Positions 7,602-14,417 of a stretch of 14,427 nt of DNA are shown piece after piece. The notes beneath the pieces are model-generated. The model was not told where the DNA came from. It saw nothing but the letters and a program-made list of their open reading frames with translations, and did no database searches. The stretch comes from Paralactobacillus_A sp963926925 (GTDB lineage: Bacteria > Bacillota > Bacilli > Lactobacillales > Lactobacillaceae). How positions within the stretch are numbered: position 1 is the stretch's first letter; every line of letters starts with the position of its first letter. The stretch is taken from contig CAWUZD010000064.1 in assembly GCA_963926925.1 (NCBI GenBank), forward strand, positions 1-14,427, given 5' to 3'. The translations under genes were made by a program, and so were the position numbers.

Positions 7602-7654
7602 AAGCGTAAATTAAAACAGCGTAATTAGCATGTTTTATTACATATTAAAATACA

Positions 7655-7660
7655 AGGAGG
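7655..7660 (+). promoter_or_regulatory. Ribosome binding site deciding the pepV start
   Basis: AGGAGG eight bases before the ATG at 7669. The in-frame ATG at 7630 lies upstream of this site and adds 13 residues (MFYYILKYKEDFI) not expected in PepV. Confidence 0.85.
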
Positions 7661-7668
7661 ATTTTATA

Positions 7669-9090
7669 ATGACTGATTGGCAAAAATTAGCAATGAATTA
7701 TAAAGACGATTTGTTAAATGATTTGCAAACAATGATTGCAATTGATAGTTCACGTGATACTGCTCACAAAACTGCTGATGAACCATTAGGACCAGGTCCA
7801 AGTAAAGCATTACGGCAATTCTTATCATTTGCACAACGTGATGGTTTTGTAACTAAGAATGTTGATAATGTAGCTGGCCGGATTGAATATGGTCAAGGCG
7901 ATGAAATTTTGGGCGTAATGGCACACGTTGACGTTGTTCCTGCTGGCGATGGTTGGCATACTGATCCATTTAAAGCCGAAATTCATGATGGTAAGATTAT
8001 TGGTCGGGGTGTTTCTGATGATAAGGGGCCTGGCTTAGCTGCTTACTATGCATTGAAGTTATTAAAGGATCAAGGCTTAATGCCACAAAAGAAGATTCAC
8101 TTCATCTTGGGTACTGATGAAGAAAGTGGCTGGTATGGTTTACATCACTACTTAACTAAGGAACCAACACCTGATTTTGGCTTTTCACCTGATGCTGAGT
8201 TTCCAATTATCAACGGTGAAAAAGGTATTGTTTCATTAGTTGTTAAGTTTGCCCAACCTGTTGCTGAAGTTCCTAACGACCAAATGGCCTTAATTAGTTT
8301 TAATTCTGGCTTACGTCCTAATATGGTTCCACAAGATGCTACAGCAACTTTACAAATTGTTAGTGATGAACAAGCTAATGATATTAAAGATGCTTATGAA
8401 CATTTCTTAAGTGATGAAGGTTTGAAAGGTAACATTAAGCAAGAAGACGATGAAATGACAATCTTCTTAGAAGGTGTTGGCGTTCATGCTATGAATCCGA
8501 AAGTAGGTAAGAATGCTGGTACATACTTGGCTATTTTCTTAGATGACCTTCCATTAGATAAAGCTGGTCATGAATATGTTCATATCATCACGAAGTATAT
8601 GCATCAGGACTTTGATGGTGCCAAGATGGGAATTGCGCATCATGATGACTTGATGGGTGATTTAACTGCTTCACCAGATATGTTTAACTTTGATCGTAAT
8701 AGTCAACCAACTGTGCTTATTAATATCCGTTACCCACAAGGAACTGATAGTGATAAGATGAATCACCAAATGCAAGCTGCATTAGGCGATGCGGTTCAAG
8801 TAATCACTAACCCTGGTGATGAAGTACCACACTATGTACCACAAGATGATCCATTGGTAGAAACATTGTTGAAGGTCTATGAAGACCATACTCACCAAAC
8901 TGCTCATCAAAAGATTATCGGTGGTGGTACTTACGGCCGGTTATTGAAGCATGGTGTTGCTTACGGTGCATTGTTCCCAAATCGTGAAAATGTTATGCAC
9001 CGTCCAAACGAATACATGTATATTGAAGACATTATGGCTGCTGTGGCTATCTATGCCGATGCATTAGTTCGTTTGACCCAAGCTAAATAA
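7669..9090 (+). CDS. pepV: Dipeptidase PepV (M20 family, carnosinase-like)
   Basis: Cytoplasmic zinc dipeptidase of broad specificity that finishes peptide breakdown. The 473 residues match the family (L. delbrueckii PepV has 470). The two-zinc site is visible: His86 in AHVDVVPAGDGW, bridging Asp117 in GRGVSDDKGP, the Glu151-Glu152 pair in TDEESGW (general base and ligand), Asp175 in SPDAEFP and His444 in VMHRPNEYM. The lid domain lies between about 190 and 370, and the catalytic domain resumes with IGGGTYGRL (about 417-425). The start was placed at 7669 because of the AGGAGG before it. The gene is flanked by its own promoter and terminator, so it is probably monocistronic. Nothing in it is truncated. 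Confidence 0.95.
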   Translation: MTDWQKLAMNYKDDLLNDLQTMIAIDSSRDTAHKTADEPLGPGPSKALRQFLSFAQRDGFVTKNVDNVAGRIEYGQGDEILGVMAHVDVVPAGDGWHTDPFKAEIHDGKIIGRGVSDDKGPGLAAYYALKLLKDQGLMPQKKIHFILGTDEESGWYGLHHYLTKEPTPDFGFSPDAEFPIINGEKGIVSLVVKFAQPVAEVPNDQMALISFNSGLRPNMVPQDATATLQIVSDEQANDIKDAYEHFLSDEGLKGNIKQEDDEMTIFLEGVGVHAMNPKVGKNAGTYLAIFLDDLPLDKAGHEYVHIITKYMHQDFDGAKMGIAHHDDLMGDLTASPDMFNFDRNSQPTVLINIRYPQGTDSDKMNHQMQAALGDAVQVITNPGDEVPHYVPQDDPLVETLLKVYEDHTHQTAHQKIIGGGTYGRLLKHGVAYGALFPNRENVMHRPNEYMYIEDIMAAVAIYADALVRLTQAK

Positions 9091-9105
9091 TAGTGAAAGT
9101 TAATT

Positions 9106-9140
9106 AAAGACTTGCGTAATAAGTTACGCAAGTCTTTTTT
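9106..9140 (+). terminator. Terminator of pepV
   Basis: 14-bp stem: AAAGACTTGCGTAA (9106-9119), loop TAAG and TTACGCAAGTCTTT (9124-9137), continuing into a T run. It ends pepV before the next co-directional unit. Confidence 0.9.
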
Positions 9141-9155
9141 GTTTGGATTTTTTTG

Positions 9156-9179
9156 TATAATATGATTATTCTATATAAT
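9156..9179 (+). promoter_or_regulatory. AT-rich promoter region of the 9200-12154 operon
   Basis: Two TATAAT boxes (9156-9161 and 9174-9179) lie just after the pepV terminator. Neither has a good -35 box at normal distance. The first would give a leader of about 30 bases; the second would start the RNA almost at the ribosome site GGGAG (9187-9191). The first is the likelier one. Confidence 0.42.
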
Positions 9180-9199
9180 GAAAAACGGGAGCATTTTTA

Positions 9200-9514
9200 A
9201 TGGCAAATAATTATATGACTTTGGATATGATTGAACAGATTACCCGTAATGATGGTAGTCAGTACTATGAATTAGGAAATGTTGAATTAAACGGCCGGGC
9301 TGAATTAGCCGCTAATCGCGGTTTAATTAAGGAAGTACGGATTATCCGGTTAAATATTTCTAGTTCAACTGCAGTTAAGACATATGAAAAATATATTAAT
9401 GATCATTACCATATGCCCGAATGGAATTTTACTAAGTGGGTTGAATGGCAAAAACCAGCTGGTAAAATTGCCGATGCTTTTGCAACTATTTTGAAAGAAA
9501 ATCACGTTGCCTAA
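9200..9514 (+). CDS. Small protein of unknown function (104 residues)
   Basis: I do not recognise this family. The protein looks soluble and globular: no signal peptide, no membrane helix, no cysteine, and a mixed composition with several aromatic residues. Tyr and Trp cluster in the middle and C-terminal part (YEKYINDHYHMPEW at about 62-75, then WVEWQKPAGK at 80-89). Predicted by eye, a beta-rich first half (ELGNVELNGRAEL, EVRIIRLNI) is followed by helices. GGGAG stands eight bases before the ATG. It is the first gene of a probable operon and is followed after 20 bases by the yunD-type gene, but shares no motif with it. Codon use is like its neighbours, so recent transfer is not suggested. 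The promoter, ribosome site and tight spacing support a real gene. Confidence 0.75.
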   Translation: MANNYMTLDMIEQITRNDGSQYYELGNVELNGRAELAANRGLIKEVRIIRLNISSSTAVKTYEKYINDHYHMPEWNFTKWVEWQKPAGKIADAFATILKENHVA

Positions 9515-9534
9515 TTAAAAGAAGAGATGATTTG

Positions 9535-10545
9535 ATGGAAACAATTCATATTTTGCATACTAATGATATTCATTCACATTTAGAAAATTGGTCACGAATT
9601 AGTGATTTTTTATTAACTAAGAAGCAACAATATCAACAACAAGGCGATAGTGTATTCTTATTTGATGTTGGCGATGCGGTTGACCGGGTGCATCCACTTA
9701 CCGAAGCAACGATGGGGCAGGCTAATATTGCGTTAATGAATAAAATTGGATATACTGCCGCTACGATTGGTAATAATGAAGGCATTGGCTTAAGTCATCA
9801 CCAATTACAACATTTATACGATCAAGCTAACTTTCCGATTATTTTGGATAATTTGTATGATCAAAAAACACACCAACGACCTACTTTTGTTAAACCATAT
9901 GAAATTATCACTACTAAGGAAAAAACACGAATTGCGTTAATCGGGATGACGGCACCATATCCGCATGCTTATGAACCGAATGGTTGGTTAACGACTGATG
10001 TTGACCAAACATTGCCACCATTATTAGCACAGTTAGCTGGTCAATATGATGTTTTAATTTTATTATCACACTTGGGGATTGACGCTGATCGTTATGTGGC
10101 CCAACATTATCCGCAAATTAACTTAATTGTGGGTGGGCATACGCACCACTTATTCCGCAATGGGGAATGGGATAATCATACCTTATTAACTGCTGCTGAA
10201 AAATATGGTCACTATATTGGTGAAGTTACGATTGAATTATGTCATCATCATTTGCAAAATATGCAAGCCCAAACTCATTTGGTAGCAGACTTGCCGCCAG
10301 TACCACATGAAGCCGCCCAAATTAGTGCGTGGCAACAACAAGGCCAACAAATGTTAGCAAATACGCCAGTTGCTAAATTACCCCATGCTTTAAGCAATAA
10401 TTGGCAAGATACTAATAGTATGGTGCAGGTGGCTTTAAAGGCAATTGAATGGTACGGTCATAGCGATGCTGCCATTTTAAATAATGGCTTGTTTTTAAAT
10501 TCGTTAAATGCTGGTATGATTACTAAAGCAGATTTACATGCCTAA
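9535..10545 (+). CDS. N-terminal fragment of the broken YunD: whole phosphoesterase domain
   Basis: If the TAA is real this is what is made first: 336 residues holding all visible metal ligands plus about 60 residues of the substrate-binding domain. Such a fragment may keep a metal site but lacks most of the nucleotide pocket. The ribosome site is a modest GAAGAG eight bases before the ATG. Confidence 0.5.
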   Translation: METIHILHTNDIHSHLENWSRISDFLLTKKQQYQQQGDSVFLFDVGDAVDRVHPLTEATMGQANIALMNKIGYTAATIGNNEGIGLSHHQLQHLYDQANFPIILDNLYDQKTHQRPTFVKPYEIITTKEKTRIALIGMTAPYPHAYEPNGWLTTDVDQTLPPLLAQLAGQYDVLILLSHLGIDADRYVAQHYPQINLIVGGHTHHLFRNGEWDNHTLLTAAEKYGHYIGEVTIELCHHHLQNMQAQTHLVADLPPVPHEAAQISAWQQQGQQMLANTPVAKLPHALSNNWQDTNSMVQVALKAIEWYGHSDAAILNNGLFLNSLNAGMITKADLHA

Positions 10546-10911
10546 ATGCCCCATGCGATGCACTTAATTAACGTGCAGTTACGCGGCATTGACCTCTGGC
10601 GGTTAGTTATGGAAATGGAAAAGAACCGACGCTTTTTACGGCGTTACCCATTAAAAGGGATGGGCTTTCGTGGTAAAATTTTTGGCGAAATTATTTATGA
10701 TGGGATTACGGTTAAGCCAGCCACCCATGTCGTTTGTTGGCATCAACAACCACTTGATATGAGTAAAACTTATCAAATTACTACTGTTGATAACTTTGCT
10801 TTTGTGCCTTATTTCCCAACTATTGAAATTATGGGAACAATGACAATTCTATTTCCTGATTTTTTGCGTGAAGTGGTTGGCAAGTACTTAGCGCAACAAT
10901 ATCCACTTTAA
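10546..10911 (+). CDS. C-terminal fragment of the broken YunD: rest of the 5'-nucleotidase domain
   Basis: 121 residues in the same frame, opening with an ATG that directly abuts the TAA. That order allows restart of translation by the same ribosome, though no Shine-Dalgarno sequence stands before it. It carries the domain's conserved G-x-D-L-W-R-L-V-M-E stretch and the KTYQITTVDNFAF segment. Whether the two parts would assemble cannot be told. Confidence 0.35.
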   Translation: MPHAMHLINVQLRGIDLWRLVMEMEKNRRFLRRYPLKGMGFRGKIFGEIIYDGITVKPATHVVCWHQQPLDMSKTYQITTVDNFAFVPYFPTIEIMGTMTILFPDFLREVVGKYLAQQYPL

Positions 10912-10929
10912 AATAAAGAAGGTACAAGT

Positions 10930-11532
10930 TTGGAAAAAGATGATAAATCCTTAGATGAACAAATTGATGATTTGGTAACCACGCCACATGAAAATGAACA
11001 TGTTCACCTAACTGGTTCAACAGAAATGACGATTGATGGTCGTTCTTACCGATTAGTTGATAATTATCGTGAAGCGTTTGATCCGCAAAAACTTGATGAA
11101 CGTTATACGGATATTCTGGCTAAATATGACTATATTGTGGGCGATTGGGGCTTTGACCAGTTGCGTTTACATGGCTTTTATAGTGATAATAATCACTTTG
11201 CTAAACCTGACCAAGTGATTTCAACATTAGAAGATTATCTTTATGAATATTGCAACTTTGGTTGTGCTTACTTTGTTTTGGAAAAAGTACAACATAAGAC
11301 TCACCATAGCAATCATCATAAGAATAATAAGAACACGAAGAATAATCATACTAAGAAAAATGAGAAGCATCCAACCCATAATAACAATAATCATCCTTTC
11401 CATGAACGGAAGGTTAAACCAGCTAATATTAAGCGTAATAATCATGAAAAAGCTGTTAAAGTAAAGAAACACGGGCAACGGCAATTTGCAATTCGTAAGT
11501 TACATGATGATAAACAACCAAAGCATGATTAA
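10930..11532 (+). CDS. yutD: YutD family protein (DUF1027) with His/Asn/Lys-rich C-terminal tail
   Basis: The DUF1027 domain spans about 32-120: EMTIDGRSYRLVDNYREAFD, then RYTDILAKYDYIVGDWGFDQLRLHGFY and LEDYLYEYCNFGCAYFVLEK. The function of this Firmicute family is unknown. B. subtilis YutD is only about 100 residues, so the 200 residues here carry a large tail. Residues 122-158 hold 10 His and 11 Asn among Lys and Thr, followed by a basic part (160-185) and a GQRQFAIRK segment near the end. The start is TTG with AGAAGG (10917-10922) seven bases before it; no ATG precedes the conserved domain at a good place except Met33. The gene is 18 bases after the broken yunD and overlaps the next gene by eight bases. 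The yunD-yutD neighbourhood is known from other Firmicutes. Confidence 0.87.
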   Translation: MEKDDKSLDEQIDDLVTTPHENEHVHLTGSTEMTIDGRSYRLVDNYREAFDPQKLDERYTDILAKYDYIVGDWGFDQLRLHGFYSDNNHFAKPDQVISTLEDYLYEYCNFGCAYFVLEKVQHKTHHSNHHKNNKNTKNNHTKKNEKHPTHNNNNHPFHERKVKPANIKRNNHEKAVKVKKHGQRQFAIRKLHDDKQPKHD

Positions 11533-12154
11533 AACTTTAAAACAAATTAGTCAATGGGAATGTTTAGTTTTATTTATTATTAGTAGTAGTGTTTGCTTAA
11601 CATTTTTAGCAACGATTGTCTTATATCCCATTGATATTAATTATTTACACTTGCTTAATATTGTTGCAATTGATTGGCAAAGTTTGCTAAATAATTATTA
11701 CCAATTATTAGCGTACTTATTTTTACCATGGTTAACCCATTTGGTAATGCCTAATTTTCCATCATCAGTCAATGGTTTAGCACACTTTGCAGCGGTTAAG
11801 CACTTGTTATTGTTTAATAATCTGGTGATGCTAATTAGCGGTTATGTGGCAATTAAGTTTTTAATTACTTTGTATCAGCAACATCGTTTAAAACCATTAC
11901 GTTATTTAGCAAGTGGGTTATTAATTACTTTAGGAACTGTGATTACTTTAATGTTGCATAATTTTGATCGCTTTTTTGTTATTTTTCATCAAATATTATT
12001 TCATAATCAGGATTGGTTGTTTGATCCTAATACTGATTCAATTATCAATGTGTTACCAACAACATTTTTTGAGCAGTGTTTTATTCTGTTTGGAATTTTT
12101 ATTTTAATATGGATTGGTAGTTGTTTCTTATTAAGTAGTATAAAAAACCGATGA
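11525..12154 (+). CDS. TIGR01906 family integral membrane protein
   Basis: 209 residues with about four membrane helices (roughly 12-34, 97-117, 127-144 and 184-204). Between the third and fourth lies the family signature: FDRFFVIFHQILF, then WLFDPNTDSIINVLP and FF (about 147-182). The family is found in lactobacilli, streptococci and relatives, commonly beside yutD; no function is known. The conserved loop is probably extracytoplasmic, but this is inference. I chose the ATG at 11525, which overlaps the yutD stop in ATGATTAA and suggests translational coupling. The frame is open further upstream with ATG codons at 11486, 11504 and 11507, none with a clear ribosome site. The last codons and the stop lie inside the terminator stem. 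It ends the operon. Confidence 0.85.
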   Translation: MIKTLKQISQWECLVLFIISSSVCLTFLATIVLYPIDINYLHLLNIVAIDWQSLLNNYYQLLAYLFLPWLTHLVMPNFPSSVNGLAHFAAVKHLLLFNNLVMLISGYVAIKFLITLYQQHRLKPLRYLASGLLITLGTVITLMLHNFDRFFVIFHQILFHNQDWLFDPNTDSIINVLPTTFFEQCFILFGIFILIWIGSCFLLSSIKNR

Positions 12155-12176
12155 TTTGTTAAAATCATCGGTTTTT
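12143..12176. terminator. Bidirectional hairpin between the membrane protein gene and the reductase gene
   Basis: Perfect 15-bp stem: AAAAACCGATGATTT (12143-12157), loop GTTA and AAATCATCGGTTTTT (12162-12176). The left arm contains the last codons and the TGA stop (12152-12154) of the plus-strand gene. The reductase stop is only four bases beyond the right arm. Confidence 0.92.
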
Positions 12177-12179
12177 GTG

Positions 12180-13166
12180 TTAGTGATATAAATCGGTACT
12201 GTGGATCCGGTGTTTTTGATGTGGATAAAGATATTCCAGTGCTTCATTCACCGCAATTGGTGCTTCACCAAAACCAGTAGCAATTAATTGCATCTTGCCA
12301 GGGTAGGTAACTGCATCACCAATGGCATAAATACCAGGGAGATTAGTTTCCATTTTTTGGTTAACAATGACTTCATTATGTTGTAATTCAATGTTCCACT
12401 TCCGCAGAATGCGATTATCAGCGACAAAACCATAACCAATAATTACTTTATCTACTTTAAGTGTGGTTTGTTCGTCACTACGCATTTTATCTAAATGTAA
12501 TGTTAACTGGTCACCATCATCAATCTTTTTAATGAGATAAGGTGTATGCATAGTAACGTTAGGATGCTGTTGTAAATGCGTAACTGATGATTCTAAGCCA
12601 CGAAAACTTTCATGACGGTGAATCAAGTGGATTTCCTTAGCAACTGGTAGGAGGGAAAGAGCGGTATCAACCGCGGTATCGCCACCACCAGCAATGGCAA
12701 CAACTTGATTTTCAAATAACTTATTCTTACTTACATAATAAAAAAGCTTGTTATTTTCAATGGCAGGATCATAATCAGCTAATAATTTCCGTGGGGTAAA
12801 AGCACCTTTACCAACGGCAATAATGATAGTCTTGGTACGAGTGATGCCATTATTAGTTGTTAAGGTATAATAACCGTCATCATCACGTTGAATCATTTGA
12901 ACTTCGGTATTTAGCTTAACAATGGGTTTAAAGTGCATAGTTTGTTCATTTAATTTGGCAATTAGTTGGGTACCGTTAATGTTAGTGAAACCACCGACAT
13001 CATAAATAATTTTTTCAGGAAATAAAGCGGCAACTTGTCCGCCCAATTCAGGTAAGCTTTCAACTAATTGGACATCAGCACTTCGTAAACCAGCATAAAA
13101 GGTAGCAAATAAGCCACTCGGACCAGCGCCAATTACGGTAATATCATAAAGATGTTGATCATCCAT
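12180..13166 (-). CDS. yumC: Ferredoxin/flavodoxin-NADP+ reductase, thioredoxin-reductase-like (YumC type)
   Basis: Flavoenzyme that passes electrons between NADPH and ferredoxin or flavodoxin in the cytoplasm. The 328 residues show the FAD motif GAGPSG (13-18), ESLPELGGQ (36-44), the NADPH motif GGGDTAVD (160-167), HRHESFRG (183-190) and the late FAD motif GDAVTYPGKMQLIATGFGEA (283-302). The CxxC pair of real thioredoxin reductases is absent; no Cys occurs in the protein. That places it in the type 2 FNR group (B. subtilis YumC, EC 1.18.1.2). AAGGAG lies 11 bases before the ATG, a slightly long spacing. The gene stands alone, divergent from the cyclophilin gene. The natural electron partner cannot be named from this window. 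Confidence 0.93.
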   Translation of the reverse strand: MDDQHLYDITVIGAGPSGLFATFYAGLRSADVQLVESLPELGGQVAALFPEKIIYDVGGFTNINGTQLIAKLNEQTMHFKPIVKLNTEVQMIQRDDDGYYTLTTNNGITRTKTIIIAVGKGAFTPRKLLADYDPAIENNKLFYYVSKNKLFENQVVAIAGGGDTAVDTALSLLPVAKEIHLIHRHESFRGLESSVTHLQQHPNVTMHTPYLIKKIDDGDQLTLHLDKMRSDEQTTLKVDKVIIGYGFVADNRILRKWNIELQHNEVIVNQKMETNLPGIYAIGDAVTYPGKMQLIATGFGEAPIAVNEALEYLYPHQKHRIHSTDLYH

Positions 13167-13201
13167 GATTTATTTTTCTCCTTGTTTAGATGATATATCT
13201 A

Positions 13202-13229
13202 ATTATAGAATCAAAGTTGTTTAAAACAA
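13202..13229 (-). promoter_or_regulatory. Promoter of the reductase gene
   Basis: TTGTTT (13229-13224), a 16-base spacer and a perfect TATAAT (13207-13202) on the minus strand. It lies in the 115-base divergent region 13167-13281. Confidence 0.6.
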
Positions 13230-13248
13230 TAACATAAGGTTGTAAAAT
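13220..13248 (+). promoter_or_regulatory. Candidate promoter of the cyclophilin operon
   Basis: TTTAAA (13220-13225), a 17-base spacer and TAAAAT (13243-13248). It overlaps the -35 box of the divergent reductase promoter. The match is moderate and the region is AT-rich. Confidence 0.4.
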
Positions 13249-13281
13249 ATTTTAATAAATATAAGAAAGGAAGCTGTCACA

Positions 13282-13872
13282 ATGGAACAAACATACCCAC
13301 AACTTCATATGGATACTTTTAGTGGTCCACAAGCAATTATTCAAACTAATCATGGTGATATTACCGTTGGCTTATTTAAGGATTTAGCACCGAAAGCTGT
13401 TGAAAACTTTATGACATTAGCCCAACAAGGTTACTATGATAATGTTACTTTTCACCGGGTTATTCCTGATTTCATGATTCAAGGTGGTGACCCAACTGGC
13501 ACTGGTATGGGTGGTGAAAGTATTTGGCATGAACCATTTGAAGATGAATTTTCACAACATTTATTTAATTTACGTGGTGCATTATCAATGGCAAATGCTG
13601 GTCCACATACTAATGGTAGTCAATTCTTTATTGTTTCTAACCAACATTTAGAAAAACGGATGGTTAGTCAAATGCAAGCTGCTGGTTATCCACAACCAAT
13701 TATTGATGCTTATCAACAAGGCGGCACACCATGGTTAGATGGTCATCATACTGTTTTTGGTCAAGTAATTAGCGGAATGAATGTCGTTGATGAAATTAGT
13801 AATGTTGCAACTGATGAAATGGATAAACCATTAAAAGATGTTGTAATTAACAAGGTAGTTATTAAAAAGTAG
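13282..13872 (+). CDS. ppiB: Cyclophilin-type peptidyl-prolyl cis-trans isomerase
   Basis: Speeds cis/trans isomerisation of X-Pro bonds during folding; no signal peptide or lipobox, so it acts in the cytoplasm. The 196 residues hold the active site motif FHRVIPDFMIQGGDPTGTG (57-75, catalytic Arg59), the ALSMANAGPHTNGSQFFI stretch (100-117) and WLDGHHTVFGQV (151-162, with the substrate-pocket Trp151 and His156). Between them an insertion of about 25 residues (122-148) lengthens the loop, a feature I associate with lactobacillus cyclophilins. AAAGGA stands ten bases before the ATG. It is followed after 13 bases by the S1-domain gene, so the two are probably co-transcribed. No irregularity seen. 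Confidence 0.94.
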   Translation: MEQTYPQLHMDTFSGPQAIIQTNHGDITVGLFKDLAPKAVENFMTLAQQGYYDNVTFHRVIPDFMIQGGDPTGTGMGGESIWHEPFEDEFSQHLFNLRGALSMANAGPHTNGSQFFIVSNQHLEKRMVSQMQAAGYPQPIIDAYQQGGTPWLDGHHTVFGQVISGMNVVDEISNVATDEMDKPLKDVVINKVVIKK

Positions 13873-13885
13873 TTAGGAGTTTATT

Positions 13886-14263
13886 ATGACTTACCATATT
13901 GGTGACATCGTGACCGGTAGTGTTACTGGCGTGCAACCTTATGGCGTTTTTGTTGTATTAGCAAATAATCAACGTGGTCTTATTCATATTTCAGAAGTTT
14001 CACATAATTATGTAAGTGATTTGAATTATCGTTTTCATGTTGGCGATGAAGTTCGTGCTGAAATAATCGATATTGATGAATATAATGACAAAATAAGCTT
14101 ATCAATTCGTGCTATGAGTGACGATCCTAATGTTGTTTCACGTCGTCATAAAAAACACTATTGGACTGATAATCATATCAAAACGAATTTTCAACCAATT
14201 GCTGATAATTTGGATGATTGGGTTAAAGAAGATTTGCAATATTTACGAGAAAAAAATTTATAA
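13886..14263 (+). CDS. yugI: Small S1-domain RNA-binding protein (YugI/GSP13/CvfD type)
   Basis: 125 residues: one S1 RNA-binding domain at about 3-76 (GDIVTGSVTGVQPYGVFVVL, GLIHISEVS at 31-39, VGDEVRAEIIDID and KISLSIRA), then a basic bridge (SRRHKKHYW, 85-93) and an acidic helical end (DDWVKEDLQYLREKN). Proteins of this plan bind RNA or ribosomes and act as post-transcriptional stress regulators (CvfD in pneumococcus, GSP13 in B. subtilis). AGGAG lies six bases before the ATG. It follows the cyclophilin gene by 13 bases and is the last gene before a hairpin. Targets cannot be inferred here. Confidence 0.88.
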   Translation: MTYHIGDIVTGSVTGVQPYGVFVVLANNQRGLIHISEVSHNYVSDLNYRFHVGDEVRAEIIDIDEYNDKISLSIRAMSDDPNVVSRRHKKHYWTDNHIKTNFQPIADNLDDWVKEDLQYLREKNL

Positions 14264-14302
14264 TGATGCCTTGACATTTATGAGGCAAGGTGAGATCATA
14301 TT

Positions 14303-14335
14303 AGAGCACTGTTGAATAACAGTGCTCTGCTTTTT
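14303..14335 (+). terminator. Terminator of the ppiB-yugI operon
   Basis: 11-bp stem: AGAGCACTGTT (14303-14313), loop GAAT and AACAGTGCTCT (14318-14328), then GC and five T. A weaker pairing upstream (CCTTG at 14269-14273 with CAAGG at 14286-14290, and ATGAT with ATCAT outside it) may form a second hairpin. Confidence 0.8.
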
Positions 14336-14353
14336 GAAAAAATAAAAAAGTAG

Positions 14354-14382
14354 TTGACAAGTAAAATAAAACTTGCTAAACT
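14354..14382 (+). promoter_or_regulatory. Strong promoter firing off the right edge
   Basis: Consensus TTGACA (14354-14359), a 17-base spacer and TAAACT (14377-14382), with TG one base before the -10 box. RNA would start near 14390. The next 38 bases contain no start codon with a ribosome site, so the gene or stable RNA it serves lies beyond the window. Confidence 0.78.
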
Positions 14383-14417
14383 ACAATAGTTGTCGCAAGG
14401 CAATGAATAATTATTCA
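14358..14417. repeat. Three short inverted repeats in and after the edge promoter
   Basis: CAAGT (14358-14362) pairs with ACTTG (14371-14375) inside the spacer; ACAA (14383-14386) pairs with TTGT (14390-14393) around the RNA start; TGAATAATTATTCA (14404-14417) is a perfect 14-base palindrome in the early leader. They could be operators, but AT-rich DNA yields such repeats by chance. Confidence 0.35.

Larger units (their letters stand above)
9535..10911 (+). pseudogene. yunD: YunD-type metallophosphatase/5'-nucleotidase gene interrupted by one in-frame TAA
   Basis: Intact relatives hydrolyse nucleotides or related phosphoesters with a two-metal site. The N-terminal calcineurin-like phosphoesterase domain is complete, counting from the ATG at 9535: Asp11 and His13 in HTNDIHSH, Asp47 in DVGDAVD, the GNNEG motif (79-83; GNHE in many relatives), His179 in LLSHLGI and the GGHTHH motif (200-205). 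The 5'-nucleotidase C-terminal domain starts near 275 and is broken at 10543-10545 by TAA. The same frame then continues for 121 codons without any gap (PHAMHLINVQLRGIDLWRLVME). One base change, for example from CAA, explains it. Without the stop the protein would have 458 residues, as expected. A TTG just before the ATG could also start it. The gene lies second in an operon ahead of yutD. Sequencing error, true decay and a split gene are all possible. Confidence 0.82.

Noticed and set aside
7630..7668. Earlier in-frame ATG for pepV, adding 13 residues
   Set aside because: The strong AGGAGG lies between it and the ATG at 7669, and the extension does not look like PepV.
11227..11484. Overlapping frames on both strands within the yutD tail
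   Set aside because: Result of the low-complexity AAT/CAT/AAG repeats; the yutD frame is fixed by the conserved domain upstream and continues without break.
9160..12176. Whether the operon of poorly known genes is a new defence or mobile system
   Set aside because: Three of the four are known core Firmicute families, codon use is like the neighbours, and there is no integrase, repeat or attachment-like site.
14271..14302. TTGACA after the S1-domain gene as a second promoter
   Set aside because: No acceptable -10 box at 16-18 bases; CATATT is 20 bases away and a terminator follows at once.
14118..14315. Frame overlapping the end of the S1-domain gene and running into the terminator
   Set aside because: No ribosome site, no domain, and it would be translated through the terminator hairpin.
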